Assembly (NCBI GenBank): GCA_035441325.1
Contig: DAOROA010000006.1
Location: 1 to 64,000, forward strand
Length of the DNA stretch: 64,000 bases
Reading direction: 5' to 3'
Origin: Competibacter_A sp002352125
GTDB taxonomy: Bacteria; Pseudomonadota; Gammaproteobacteria; Competibacterales; Competibacteraceae
In this document: in pieces, positions 48,119 through 56,855 of the stretch
How positions within the stretch are numbered: position 1 is the first letter of the stretch
How the letters are laid out: each line of letters opens with the position of its first letter
The notes under the pieces: model-generated
Database searches by the model: none
Seen by the model: only the letters and a program-made list of their open reading frames with translations
What the model was told of the DNA's origin: nothing
Position numbers and translations under genes: made by a program

Positions 48119-49537
48119 CTAACCGTTCCCCCGGCCGTACACGTCCTCGAAGCGGACGATGTCATCCTCGCCCAAATAGCTGCCCGATTGCACCTCGATG
48201 ATCTCCAGCGGAATTTTGCCGGGATTGGTCAAGCGGTGCGGGACGCCGACCGGAATGTAGGTAGACTGGTTTTCGGTCAGCAGATATTCCTCGTCGCCGC
48301 GATGGACGCGGGCGGTGCCGCTGACCACCACCCAGTGCTCGGCGCGGTGATGGTGTATCTGGGAAGAGATGCAGGCGCCGGGTTTGATCATGATGCGTTT
48401 GACCTGAAAGCGCTGATCCAAGTCGATCGAGTCGTAGAAACCCCACGGCCGGTACACTTTGCGATGGCTGCTGCCTTCCGGGCGCTGGCTGGCCTTGAGC
48501 CGGTCCACCACCGCCTTGACGTCCTGAACGCGGTCCTTGGTGGCGACCAGCACGGCGTCGGCGGTTTCGACCACCACCAGATGCGCCACGCCCACGGTGG
48601 CGACCAGTCTGGAGGCAGCGTCCACGTAAGAATCGCGGGTGTCCACTTCGATGACGTCGCCGCGCGTGATGTTGCCATCGCCGTTACGCTCGCCCACCTC
48701 CCACAACGCCGACCAGGACCCGACATCGTTCCAACCCACGTCCAGTGGCAGAACCACCGCATGACCGGTTTTCTCCATCACCGCGTAGTCGATGGAATCC
48801 TTGGGGCAGGCAGCGAACGCTTCGCGGCCCAGCCACAGGAAATCCCGATCGGTCCGGCCGGTGGCCAGCGCGTGCTGGCAGGCGGCCAGCATCGTTGGCG
48901 CCAAACGTTCCAGCTCTGCCAGGAACGCCGAGGCGCGGAACATGAACATGCCGCTGTTCCAGGAATAAGCGCCCGATCGCAAGTAAGTCTGGGCAGTGTC
49001 GGCATCGGGTTTTTCGACGAAGCGCTCTACGGCGCACACGCCCGAATCGTCCAGCGGTGCGCCAGCTTTGATGTAGCCATAGCCGGTTTCCGGCGCGGTC
49101 GGGACGATGCCGAACGTGATCAGCCGGCCGGCCTCGGCGTGAGTTGCGACCTGTCGCACGGCGGTGCGGAAGCCTTCCACGTCGGCGATGACGTGATCGG
49201 CCGGCAAGATCAGCAAGGTTGGGTCGACGCCGTCGCCCTGGGCGTGCAGGGCCGCTACCGCCACCGCCGGGGCGGTGTTGCGGCCGACCGGCTCCAGGAT
49301 CACCGCCGCCGGCTGGATGCCGATCGCGCGCAGTTGCTCGGCGACCATGAATCGGTGTTCCTCGTTGCATACCACCAGCGGCGCGGTCACCCCGGCCAGA
49401 CCGGCGATCCGCAGTGCGGTGTTTTGCAGCATGGTGTTTTGGCCGACCAGCGGCAGAAATTGCTTGGGATACGCTTCGCGAGACAGCGGCCACAGCCGGG
49501 TACCGCTGCCGCCAGACAGGATGACGGGGACGATCAT
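48119..49537 (-). CDS. manC: mannose-1-phosphate guanylyltransferase / mannose-6-phosphate isomerase
   Basis: A 472-residue bifunctional enzyme of the AlgA/ManC type. The N-terminal nucleotidyltransferase has LSGGSGTRLWPLSREAYPKQ and the FVEKPD motif. The C-terminal cupin isomerase (about 350-472) carries RPWGFYDSID, KPGACISSQIHHHRAEHWVV and the metal-binding His and Glu. Together they make fructose-6-P to mannose-6-P and mannose-1-P to GDP-mannose, with ManB supplying the middle step. The start overlaps the ugd stop by four bases. Confidence 0.94.
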   Translation of the reverse strand: MIVPVILSGGSGTRLWPLSREAYPKQFLPLVGQNTMLQNTALRIAGLAGVTAPLVVCNEEHRFMVAEQLRAIGIQPAAVILEPVGRNTAPAVAVAALHAQGDGVDPTLLILPADHVIADVEGFRTAVRQVATHAEAGRLITFGIVPTAPETGYGYIKAGAPLDDSGVCAVERFVEKPDADTAQTYLRSGAYSWNSGMFMFRASAFLAELERLAPTMLAACQHALATGRTDRDFLWLGREAFAACPKDSIDYAVMEKTGHAVVLPLDVGWNDVGSWSALWEVGERNGDGNITRGDVIEVDTRDSYVDAASRLVATVGVAHLVVVETADAVLVATKDRVQDVKAVVDRLKASQRPEGSSHRKVYRPWGFYDSIDLDQRFQVKRIMIKPGACISSQIHHHRAEHWVVVSGTARVHRGDEEYLLTENQSTYIPVGVPHRLTNPGKIPLEIIEVQSGSYLGEDDIVRFEDVYGRGNG

Positions 49538-50865
49538 GCTTGCTCACCTCGACCGATGGCGTAGTAGACGAAACCCTGTTCGCGCAGATAGTCCGGATCG
49601 TAGAGGTTGCGGCCGTCGAAGATCAACGCTTGCTTGAGTTGCTGGCGGATGGCGTCGAAATCGGGGCTGCGGAACAGGCTCCATTCGGTGACGATCACCA
49701 GCGCATCGGCGCCGGCCAGAACGTCCATCGGCTTGGTGCACAACTGGAAGTCGGGGCGCTCGCCGTAAATGCGGCCAGCTTCCTTGATCGCCGCCGGATC
49801 GTAAGCGCGAACCGTACAACCTTCCCGCCACAGCGCCTCCAGCAGGTTGCGGCTGGGCGCCTCGCGCATATCGTCGGTGCCCGGCTTGAACGCCAGCCCC
49901 CACAACGCGAAGGTCCGTCCGCGCAGCTCGCCTTTGAAATGGCGCCGGATCTTGGCGAACAGCACGTTTTTCTGTCGCTCGTTGACCGCTTCCACCGCTT
50001 GGAGCAATGCCGCCTCGTAGTCGGCGGAACGAGCGGTGTATTCCAAGGCTTTAACGTCCTTGGGGAAGCAGGAACCGCCGTAGCCACAGCCGGGATAGAT
50101 GAAGTGGTAGCCGATGCGCGGATCGGCGCCGATGCCGATCCGGACTTTTTCGATATCCGCGCCCAGTCGTTCGGCCAGGTTGGCGATTTCGTTCATGAAA
50201 CTGATCTTGGTGGCGAGCATGGCGTTGGCGGCGTATTTGGTCAGTTCCGCCGAGCGCACGTCCATTTCGATCAGCCGGTCGCGATTGCGGTTGAACGGCG
50301 CGTACAGATTGCGCAATTGCACGGTAGCGCGGTGGTCGTCGCTGCCGACGATGATCCGGTCGGGCCGCATGAAGTCCCGAATGGCCGCGCCTTCCTTGAG
50401 AAATTCCGGATTGGAGACCACCGAGAACGGAATATCCTGACCGCGCTCGGCCAGCGCGGCGGCAATCGTGTCCCGCACCACGTCGGCGGTGCCCACCGGC
50501 ACGGTGGATTTGTTGACCACGACCCGGTAGCCCTGCAAGTGCTGGCCGATGGAACGAGCGACGGCGCGGACGTGCTGCAAATCGGCGGAGCCGTCCTCGT
50601 CGGGCGGGGTGCCGACCGCGATGAACTGGAACAGGCCGTGGGCGACGCCTTCGGCCAGGTCGGTGGTGAAGCGCAGCCGGCCGCTGTCGCCGTTGCGCTG
50701 GACCAGATCGTCGAGGCCGGGTTCGTGGATCGGGATTTCGCCGCGCTGGAGCATTTCGACCTTGCGCGGGTCCACGTCCACGCACAGCACGTCGTTGCCC
50801 ACCTCGGCGAAACAGGCACCAGTGACCAGCCCGACGTAGCCGGAACCGAAAATCGTGATTTTCAT
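49534..50865 (-). CDS. ugd: UDP-glucose 6-dehydrogenase
   Basis: A 443-residue NAD-dependent enzyme oxidising UDP-glucose to UDP-glucuronate. The Rossmann motif is ITIFGSGYVGLVTGACFAE. VVNKSTVPVGTAD and SNPEFLKEGAAIRDFMRPDR are conserved, the catalytic Cys is in PGCGYGGSCFPKD, and the C-terminal domain has WGLAFKPGTDDMREAPS. GDP-mannose dehydrogenase is similar; UDP-glucose specificity is favoured by overall sequence but not proven. It is first in ugd-manC-manB, an operon for acidic mannose-containing exopolysaccharide precursors, and is divergent from uvrD. Confidence 0.9.
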   Translation of the reverse strand: MKITIFGSGYVGLVTGACFAEVGNDVLCVDVDPRKVEMLQRGEIPIHEPGLDDLVQRNGDSGRLRFTTDLAEGVAHGLFQFIAVGTPPDEDGSADLQHVRAVARSIGQHLQGYRVVVNKSTVPVGTADVVRDTIAAALAERGQDIPFSVVSNPEFLKEGAAIRDFMRPDRIIVGSDDHRATVQLRNLYAPFNRNRDRLIEMDVRSAELTKYAANAMLATKISFMNEIANLAERLGADIEKVRIGIGADPRIGYHFIYPGCGYGGSCFPKDVKALEYTARSADYEAALLQAVEAVNERQKNVLFAKIRRHFKGELRGRTFALWGLAFKPGTDDMREAPSRNLLEALWREGCTVRAYDPAAIKEAGRIYGERPDFQLCTKPMDVLAGADALVIVTEWSLFRSPDFDAIRQQLKQALIFDGRNLYDPDYLREQGFVYYAIGRGEQA

Positions 50866-50954
50866 GCTCGCTTCCTTTTGCGAATAACGCGGATTTGCTC
50901 TTGCTGGTTTGCCGATGAAAGATCACTTTAGCACACCCTTGGCCGGGGCGGTTT

Positions 50955-50963
50955 TGCTAGAAT
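50955..50963 (+). promoter_or_regulatory. extended -10 promoter of uvrD
   Basis: TGCTAGAAT fits an extended -10 (TGN-TAnAAT) with no good -35. The uvrD ATG begins only nine bases later and lacks a ribosome site, so transcription would start at or next to the start codon. Confidence 0.35.
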
Positions 50964-50971
50964 CGCCAGCT

Positions 50972-53161
50972 ATGGATGTTTCCTGGATTCTCGACGATCT
51001 CAACGAGCCCCAACGCCAGGCGGTGACTGCGCCGCTGGGTTCCTTGCGCGTGTTGGCCGGCGCCGGCAGCGGCAAAACCCGGGTGTTGACCCGGCGCATC
51101 GCCTGGCTGCTGGCGATGGAGAACGCTTCGCCGTGGTCGATTTTGGCGGTGACTTTTACCAACAAAGCCGCCGCCGAAATGCGCGGCCGGGTCGAGGCGA
51201 TGTTGGATCAGCCCATCGGCGGACTGTGGATCGGCACGTTTCACGGTATCGCTCATCGCCTGCTGCGCCAGCATTGGCAGGAGGCCCGTTTGCCGCGCGG
51301 CTTCCAAATTCTCGATAGCGACGACCAAAACCGATTGCTCAAACGGGTGCTGCGCGGACTGAATCTGGACGAGAAGAAATGGCCGCCGCCGCAGGTCGCC
51401 GGCTTCGTCAACCGCTGCAAGGACGAAGGCCAGCGTCCCGCCGATCTGGCCGACGACGGCAAGCCGGTCCAGCGCCAGTACCGTCAGATCTACGGGATTT
51501 ATCAGCAGGAATGCGAGCGCGGCGGGCTGGTGGATTTCGGCGAACTGCTGTTGCGGGTCTACGAGCTGTGGCGCGATAACCCGGATTTGCTGAGCCATTA
51601 CCGGGAGCGGTTCCAGCATGTCTTGGTGGACGAATTTCAGGACACCAACGCTATTCAGTACAACTGGGTCCGACTGCTGGGCGGTGGCCGGAGCGACGTG
51701 TTCATCGTCGGCGACGACGATCAGTGCGTGTACGGGTGGCGGGGTTCGAAAGTCGAGAATATTCAACGTTTCGCCGATGATTTTCCCGGCACGCAAACCA
51801 TCCGCTTGGAGCAGAACTACCGCTCCACCCACAATATCCTCAAGGCCGCTAACGCGCTGATCGCCCACAACGCCGCCCGGTTGGGCAAGAACCTGTGGAC
51901 CGCCGACGGCGATGGCGACCCGATCCAGGTTTACAACGCCTTCAACGAAGTGGACGAGGCGCGCTTCGTGGCCGAACGCATCCGCCAATGGGCGGAACGC
52001 GGCGGGCGGCGCGGCGATGTGGCGATTCTGTATCGTTCCAACGCCCAATCGCGCTTGTTCGAGGAAACGCTGATCGGCATGGCGATTCCGTATCGGATTT
52101 ATGGCGGATTGCGCTTCTTCGAGCGCGCCGAAATCAAGGATGCCCTGGCCTATCTGCGCCTGCTCGCCAACCGCGACGACGATCCTTCGTTCGAGCGAGT
52201 GGTCAATACCCCGCCGCGCGGCATCGGCGACCGGACGCTCGATCTCTTGCGCGAAACGTCTCGCGCCCAGGGTGGTTCGCTCTGGCAAACCGCTTTGCAA
52301 CTGCTGGCGCACGGCGGGCTAAACGGCCGGGCAGCCAACGCCGTGCGCGGGTTTCTCAACTTGATCGAGATGCTGGACCGCGACAGTCGCGGCCACCCAT
52401 TGCCCGGACGGGTGGAGCACATCGTCGCTCGCAGCGGCCTGCTGGCGATGTACGAGCAGTCGAAAATGGACAAGGGCGAAATGCGGGTCGAGAACCTGGA
52501 GGAGTTGGTCAACGCCAGCAGCGATTTCGTTACCAACACCGATCCGGTCGTGGTCGGCGCCGACCCGGACGAGCCGGACTGGCTCAATGCCTTCCTCGCC
52601 CATGCCGCGCTGGAATCCGGTCGAGGGCAAGGGTCGGCCGGCGACGACTGCGTACAACTGATGACTCTGCACATGGCCAAGGGGCTGGAATTCCCGTTGG
52701 TGTTCCTGGTCGGGCTGGAAGAGGGGCTGTTCCCGCACGGCCGCTCGGTGGGGGAAGCGCGCCAGTTGGAGGAAGAGCGGCGGCTGGCCTACGTCGGCGT
52801 CACCCGCGCCAAGCGGCAACTGTACTTGTGTTACGCGGAACAGCGCACGCTGTACGGTCGCGAAAGTTATCCGTCTCCCTCGCGCTTCGTCGGCGAGATT
52901 CCGGCCGAACTGACCCGCGACGTGCGCGCCCGGGCGAAACGGCGGGAGAAGACCCCGATCCCATCGGAACCTATGCCCACCGTGACGACCGCACCCGCCG
53001 GGTTACGGCCCCGGCAGCGGGTCCGCCACGCGCAATTCGGCGAGGGGGTGGTGCTGGAAGTCGAAGGCGCCGGCTACCACGCCCGGGCACGAGTGGATTT
53101 TCCGAGGGTAGGCGGTTCCAAGTGGCTGGTGGTTGCCTACGCCAAGCTGGAGATACTGTGA
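50972..53161 (+). CDS. uvrD: DNA helicase II
   Basis: A 729-residue superfamily 1A 3'-5' helicase for nucleotide-excision and mismatch repair. Motif I is VLAGAGSGKTRVL, Ia AVTFTNKAAAEMRGR, II VLVDEFQDTNAIQY, III VGDDDQCVYGWRG, IV RLEQNYRST, V MTLHMAKGLEFPLVFLVGLEEGLFPH (region) and VI RLAYVGVTRAKRQLYLCYA. The C-terminal tudor-like tail (RVRHAQFGEGVVLEVEG, near residues 685-729) is the RNA-polymerase-contact region. The length matches E. coli (720). The ATG at 50972 starts at the conserved DVSWILDDLNEPQ. Confidence 0.97.
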   Translation: MDVSWILDDLNEPQRQAVTAPLGSLRVLAGAGSGKTRVLTRRIAWLLAMENASPWSILAVTFTNKAAAEMRGRVEAMLDQPIGGLWIGTFHGIAHRLLRQHWQEARLPRGFQILDSDDQNRLLKRVLRGLNLDEKKWPPPQVAGFVNRCKDEGQRPADLADDGKPVQRQYRQIYGIYQQECERGGLVDFGELLLRVYELWRDNPDLLSHYRERFQHVLVDEFQDTNAIQYNWVRLLGGGRSDVFIVGDDDQCVYGWRGSKVENIQRFADDFPGTQTIRLEQNYRSTHNILKAANALIAHNAARLGKNLWTADGDGDPIQVYNAFNEVDEARFVAERIRQWAERGGRRGDVAILYRSNAQSRLFEETLIGMAIPYRIYGGLRFFERAEIKDALAYLRLLANRDDDPSFERVVNTPPRGIGDRTLDLLRETSRAQGGSLWQTALQLLAHGGLNGRAANAVRGFLNLIEMLDRDSRGHPLPGRVEHIVARSGLLAMYEQSKMDKGEMRVENLEELVNASSDFVTNTDPVVVGADPDEPDWLNAFLAHAALESGRGQGSAGDDCVQLMTLHMAKGLEFPLVFLVGLEEGLFPHGRSVGEARQLEEERRLAYVGVTRAKRQLYLCYAEQRTLYGRESYPSPSRFVGEIPAELTRDVRARAKRREKTPIPSEPMPTVTTAPAGLRPRQRVRHAQFGEGVVLEVEGAGYHARARVDFPRVGGSKWLVVAYAKLEIL

Positions 53162-53481
53162 TCGGCCAGATCGCGGTAAGCCGATCGCTCGACGATCTGA
53201 CTGGCTAGAGCGGTTTTGGGATGCTCGCCTGCCGTCGTTCCCGCGCGAGCGGCAGTGCGGCGACTGTTCGAGCAAGCCGGATGCCCGTTTTGCGGGTACG
53301 ATGAGCCAATCTTGCTGGCGAAAGCGCCACGCTTAAAACCCCCCTCATATTGTCATCTATAGCGATTCTCGCTGTGGAATGTCGTGCGCGCTGTCTCCTG
53401 GGTTTCGAACGATGAAACCGGACGGCGGCGGTCATTGCATAATCCGGCACACAAATTCCAGCACTCTTGATCGGTATTCGT
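53162..53481. other. noncoding gap after uvrD
   Basis: No convincing gene. It holds imperfect inverted repeats (CTGCCG/CGGCAG about 53229-53255) that might end uvrD transcription, and it becomes AT-rich toward the iron operon promoter. The short frames present have no ribosome sites or recognisable product. Confidence 0.5.
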
Positions 53482-53501
53482 ATTGAGAGTAATTCTTATT
53501 T
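53482..53501. promoter_or_regulatory. Fur box of the ferritin-feo operon
   Basis: Read on the minus strand, AAATAAGAATTACTCTCAAT agrees at nearly all positions with the classic Fur site AAATGAGAATNATTCTCATT (about 16 of 19 defined bases by eye). It covers the -35 and spacer of the promoter at 53483, the standard repressing position. Confidence 0.75.
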
Positions 53502-53511
53502 GCATTATGAT
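53483..53511 (+). promoter_or_regulatory. promoter of the ferritin-feoAB operon
   Basis: TTGAGA (five of six) and TATGAT (five of six) are separated by exactly 17 bases, about 105 bases before the first gene. The Fur box lies over the -35 and spacer, so iron-bound Fur should block polymerase. Confidence 0.65.
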
Positions 53512-53615
53512 GCGACCAAGATCCATCGGCTCTGCCAGCACCGAAGGTTCGGGCCAGAGGGAAGGCGATCACCCATCAGTTCCCATCAATTTTTTGTTGA
53601 GAAGGCAGCATCGAT

Positions 53616-54083
53616 ATGACTCAGGAATTCGACCGGAACGCCGCCATCGGCGTATTGAACCGCATTCTCGAACTGGAATTGGCCGGGGTGGTGCGCTACA
53701 CCCACTATGCGCTGATGGTGTACGGCTACAACCGCATCCCCATCGTCGGTTGGCTCAACGCACAGGCCAGCGAGAGCTTGATGCATGCCCGCCAGGCCGG
53801 CGAGCTGATTACCAGCCTGGGCGGTCATCCTTCGCTTGGAATCGGGCCGTTGCTGGAAACGCATCAGCACGACATCGGCGACATTCTTCGCGAATCGTTG
53901 GCTCACGAGAGCGAAGCGCTCAAGGCCTACTACGCACTGCTGGATCATGCTCGCGACCAGGACGTGCGTCTGGAGGAGTACGCTCGCGCCCAGATCGCCG
54001 CCGAACAAACTCACCTGGATGAAGTGAACAAGATGCTGCGAGCACCGGGTCAGACCAACGCTTACGTCGCCGGAGAGATTTGA
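53616..54083 (+). CDS. bacterioferritin-like ferritin
   Basis: A 155-residue four-helix ferritin-like protein. Helix A has NRILELELAGVVRYTHYAL; helix B ASESLMHARQAGELITSLGGHP; then HDIGDILRESLAHESEALKAYY and QIAAEQTHLDEVNKML with an ExxH pair. The Glu and His residues fit a di-iron ferroxidase centre, though the helix B Glu and His are four apart rather than three. The haem Met of classical bacterioferritin is not obvious. Probable role: intracellular iron storage or detoxification. It opens the Fur-box operon and its stop directly abuts feoA. Confidence 0.85.
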   Translation: MTQEFDRNAAIGVLNRILELELAGVVRYTHYALMVYGYNRIPIVGWLNAQASESLMHARQAGELITSLGGHPSLGIGPLLETHQHDIGDILRESLAHESEALKAYYALLDHARDQDVRLEEYARAQIAAEQTHLDEVNKMLRAPGQTNAYVAGEI

Positions 54084-54422
54084 ATGAACGAGCGCTGCGG
54101 GCAAGAACACCAACTCTTCGAATTGGGCCGCTTGGTAAAGGCGGGCTTGACACAACCCCTGAGTTTGATGCGACGCGGCGGTGTCGGCCGCATCCTGGCC
54201 GTACAGAGCGGCGATGGCGATCGCGAAGTCGAGCGCGGCCTATTGGAGATGGGTTTCGTCGAAGGGGCGTGCGTCGAAGTTTTGCACTACGGTTTTCTGA
54301 GTCGCGATCCGCTGGCGGTGCGAATCAACCAAAACATGACCGTGGCCTTGCGTCGTAGCGAGGCGAACGCCGTGCTCGTCGGGCCGCTGCTCGACCAGGG
54401 CGCGGACGCGAGGCCGTCATGA
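54084..54422 (+). CDS. feoA: ferrous iron transport protein FeoA
   Basis: A 112-residue SH3-like cytoplasmic partner of FeoB. The core (RGGVGRILAVQSGDG, LLEMGFVEGACVEVLHYGF, DPLAVRINQNMTVALRRSEANAVLV) covers the C-terminal 80 residues. About 25 extra residues precede it, longer than the usual 75-85. The start codon immediately follows the ferritin stop and the end overlaps feoB by four bases, so the genes are translationally coupled. Confidence 0.93.
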   Translation: MNERCGQEHQLFELGRLVKAGLTQPLSLMRRGGVGRILAVQSGDGDREVERGLLEMGFVEGACVEVLHYGFLSRDPLAVRINQNMTVALRRSEANAVLVGPLLDQGADARPS

Positions 54423-56323
54423 CTGCCGGAACGCTCGCCGTGGAAGGTTTCAGGCCCGCTCGCATCGCTTTGGTCGGTCCGCCCAACAGCGGCAAAACCA
54501 CCTTATTTAACACCCTGACCGGCGGCCGGCAAAAGACCGCCAACTACCCCGGCGTAACCGTCGAGCGCAAAAGCGGCTTATTGAAAACGCCGGCCGGCCA
54601 CGCGGTCGAGGTGGTCGATCTGCCCGGCAGCTATAGCCTGCGCGCGCGCAGCCCCGACGAAGCCATCACTCGCGACGTCGTGCTGGGCCGGCAAGCGCAG
54701 GAAATCTTGCCGGATGCGTTGGTCTGCGTGACCGACGCCACCAATCTGGGCCAGCATTTGCGGTTATTGCTGGAATTGCGGCAATTGGGCCGACCGCTGA
54801 TTCTGGTGCTCAACATGATGGACATCGCCCAGAAGCGCGGCTGTCAAATCAGCGTCGAAGCGTTGTCGCGGCAGTTGGGGATTCCGGTAGTCACCGCAGT
54901 AGCGATGCGCAAGAGTGGAGTGCGAGACCTGCTTGGCCAGATCGATGCGCTGTTGAACCAGCCCCCCGCCGCAGGCGGAGCTGTCGCGATCGACGATTGG
55001 GTGGAACCTTCGCCGGAAGCGATTCGCGCCTACCACCGGGAGGTGGAGCGTCTGGTGCGGGAAGCCGTTGTCCGCGAGGGTGCGCCGGAGCGTCTCACCC
55101 GGCAACTCGACCAGGTTTTGCTGCATCCGGTGGCGGGACCACTGATTTTGCTCGCCCTGCTGTTTCTGATGTTCCAGGCCGTGTTCAGTTGGGCGGAAGC
55201 GCCGATGGACTGGATCGACGGCGGCATGGCCGGATTGCAACAGTGGCTCTCCGCGCACATGGAGGAGAGCCTGCTCAAGAGCCTGCTGATCGACGGGATC
55301 GTCGCCGGCGTGGGCGGCGTGGTGATCTTTCTGCCGCAAATCCTGATTTTGTTCCTGTTCATTCTGCTGCTGGAAGATTCCGGTTACATGACCCGCGCCG
55401 CGTTCCTGATGGATCGGCTGATGAGCGCGGTCGGCTTGAACGGCCGCGCCTTCATCCCCTTGCTGTCCAGCTTCGCCTGTGCCATTCCCGGCATCATGGC
55501 GGCGCGCACCATCGCCCATCCGCTGGATCGCTTGGTCACGATCCTGATCGCGCCGCTGATGACCTGTTCGGCGCGGTTGCCGGTGTACGTTTTGCTGATC
55601 GCTGCCTTCGTGCCCGCCACCACCGTCTGGGGCGGAATCGGCTTGCAAGGTCTGGTCATGTTCGGCTTGTATGCGACCGGCATCATCGGTGCGTTGGTGA
55701 TGGCGGGCGTGTTGCGGTTGACCTTGCTGCGTGGTGGCCGGCAGCCCTTGCTGATGGAGTTGCCCAGCTACAAATGGCCGAATCCGACCAACGTGCTGTT
55801 GGGCTTGTGGGAGCGCGCCAAGATCTTCATGCGCCGGATCGGTACGATCATCCTGAGCCTGATGGTGGTGTTGTGGTTTCTATCGACCTTTCCCGCTCCG
55901 CCGGCGGGGGCGACGGAACCGGCCATCTATTACAGCTTCGCCGGCCTGATCGGGCGCGGGTTGGAACCATTGCTGGCGCCAATCGGTTTCAATTGGCAAA
56001 TCGCCATCGCCTTGGTGCCGGGTTTGGCGGCGCGCGAGGTGGCGGTGGCGGCGTTGAGCACCGTATACGCCCTGAGCGGCGACGAAGGCGCGGTCGCGGA
56101 AGCGCTGACTGCCACGCTGGCCCAGAACTGGACGCTGGCGACGGCGTTGGCCTTGTTGGCTTGGTACGTGTTCGCCCCGCAATGTCTGGCGACGCTGGCC
56201 GCTGTCCGCCGCGAGACCAACTCTTGGCGATGGGCGGCTTTCATGTTCGTCTATCTTATGACGCTAGCTTACATCGCGGCCTTCGTCACCTATCGGGTGG
56301 CGCTGGCGCTGGGGGTCGGCTGA
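54419..56323 (+). CDS. feoB: ferrous iron transporter FeoB
   Basis: A 634-residue inner-membrane Fe(II) transporter. The N-terminal G domain has P-loop GPPNSGKTTLFN, NYPGVTVERKSG, DLPGSYSL and NMMD. A helical domain precedes two Gate regions (FILLLEDSGYMTRAAFLMDR; FACAIPGIMAARTI and the second near ALVPGLAAREVAV), with eight or so helices in total. It is shorter than the 773-residue E. coli protein, as in many environmental FeoBs. It takes up ferrous iron under low-oxygen or acidic conditions and is regulated through the Fur box at 53482. Confidence 0.96.
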   Translation: MTAGTLAVEGFRPARIALVGPPNSGKTTLFNTLTGGRQKTANYPGVTVERKSGLLKTPAGHAVEVVDLPGSYSLRARSPDEAITRDVVLGRQAQEILPDALVCVTDATNLGQHLRLLLELRQLGRPLILVLNMMDIAQKRGCQISVEALSRQLGIPVVTAVAMRKSGVRDLLGQIDALLNQPPAAGGAVAIDDWVEPSPEAIRAYHREVERLVREAVVREGAPERLTRQLDQVLLHPVAGPLILLALLFLMFQAVFSWAEAPMDWIDGGMAGLQQWLSAHMEESLLKSLLIDGIVAGVGGVVIFLPQILILFLFILLLEDSGYMTRAAFLMDRLMSAVGLNGRAFIPLLSSFACAIPGIMAARTIAHPLDRLVTILIAPLMTCSARLPVYVLLIAAFVPATTVWGGIGLQGLVMFGLYATGIIGALVMAGVLRLTLLRGGRQPLLMELPSYKWPNPTNVLLGLWERAKIFMRRIGTIILSLMVVLWFLSTFPAPPAGATEPAIYYSFAGLIGRGLEPLLAPIGFNWQIAIALVPGLAAREVAVAALSTVYALSGDEGAVAEALTATLAQNWTLATALALLAWYVFAPQCLATLAAVRRETNSWRWAAFMFVYLMTLAYIAAFVTYRVALALGVG

Positions 56324-56324
56324 A

Positions 56325-56525
56325 ATGTGGCAGGATAGTTTGGCGTTGTTGATCGTGGTGATCGCCGCGGTGGCCTTGCTGCGCTCTTGGCTGCCGGCCG
56401 GTCTCTTTCGGTTCGGCGCGCGGCGGCGCGACGAGAGTTCGGCCGGGGGCGCGCCGCCCGACGGCGGTTGCGGCGGCTGCGCTTCGAATTCGTCCTGCGC
56501 CAAAATTCGGGTCAATAGATCGTGA
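56325..56525 (+). CDS. FeoB-associated Cys-rich membrane peptide
   Basis: A 66-residue peptide with one N-terminal transmembrane helix (about residues 5-23), a short basic stretch and a Cys-rich tail (GGCGGCASNSSCAKI). This is the layout of the FeoB-associated Cys-rich protein that replaces FeoC in many genomes. It starts one base after the feoB stop, so it belongs to the operon. Its role is unproven; cysteines could sense or pass iron. Confidence 0.82.
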   Translation: MWQDSLALLIVVIAAVALLRSWLPAGLFRFGARRRDESSAGGAPPDGGCGGCASNSSCAKIRVNRS

Positions 56526-56542
56526 TGAGGCGAGAGGCGCAT

Positions 56543-56845
56543 TCATTTCAGGTGCTCCTCGATCCAGTCCCAGCGCTTGTCCTTGACCATCACGAACCGG
56601 CAGCGTCTCTCGGAAAGATTGGCCCATAATCCGCCGATCAGATGGTCATCTTCCGCAGCAGTCCAGCGATCCGCGCCTTTGTATTTGACGGCGAGAATGG
56701 AGCCGGGATCGTCTCCGGTTCCTGGCAACTGGCACAAAAAGTCAGGGTAGAAACGGCCGTCGGCTTTTTGCAGGAAGTAAGGAGCCACCCTCGCGCCGAA
56801 CGAGATTGCGCACCCAGAACCGGATGCGCCCCTGCTGCGCCTGGA
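56543..56845 (-). pseudogene. C-terminal remnant of a type III restriction/DEAD-helicase protein
   Basis: The minus strand reads LQKADGRFYPDFLCQL, then ILAVKYKGADRW, LIGGLWANL and CRFVMVKDKRWDWIEEHLK before the stop, typical of the nuclease end of type III restriction or related DEAD-box proteins (D-x(n)-ExK-like; here the Glu before Lys is replaced in AVKYKG). Upstream the match continues in another frame as LDIQAQQGRIRFWVRNLVRR, so there is a frameshift near 56785. The rest of the gene is gone, replaced by insertion-sequence remains. Confidence 0.6.
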
Positions 56846-56855
56846 TGTCCAGCCA

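Noticed and set aside
48107..50931. Two long plus-strand frames opposite manC and ugd
   Set aside because: Antisense shadows of well-conserved genes, with no ribosome site or recognisable protein.
54997..56352. 451-codon plus-strand frame overlapping feoB
   Set aside because: Arg/Gly-rich out-of-frame reading of feoB; feoB motifs are intact in the other frame.
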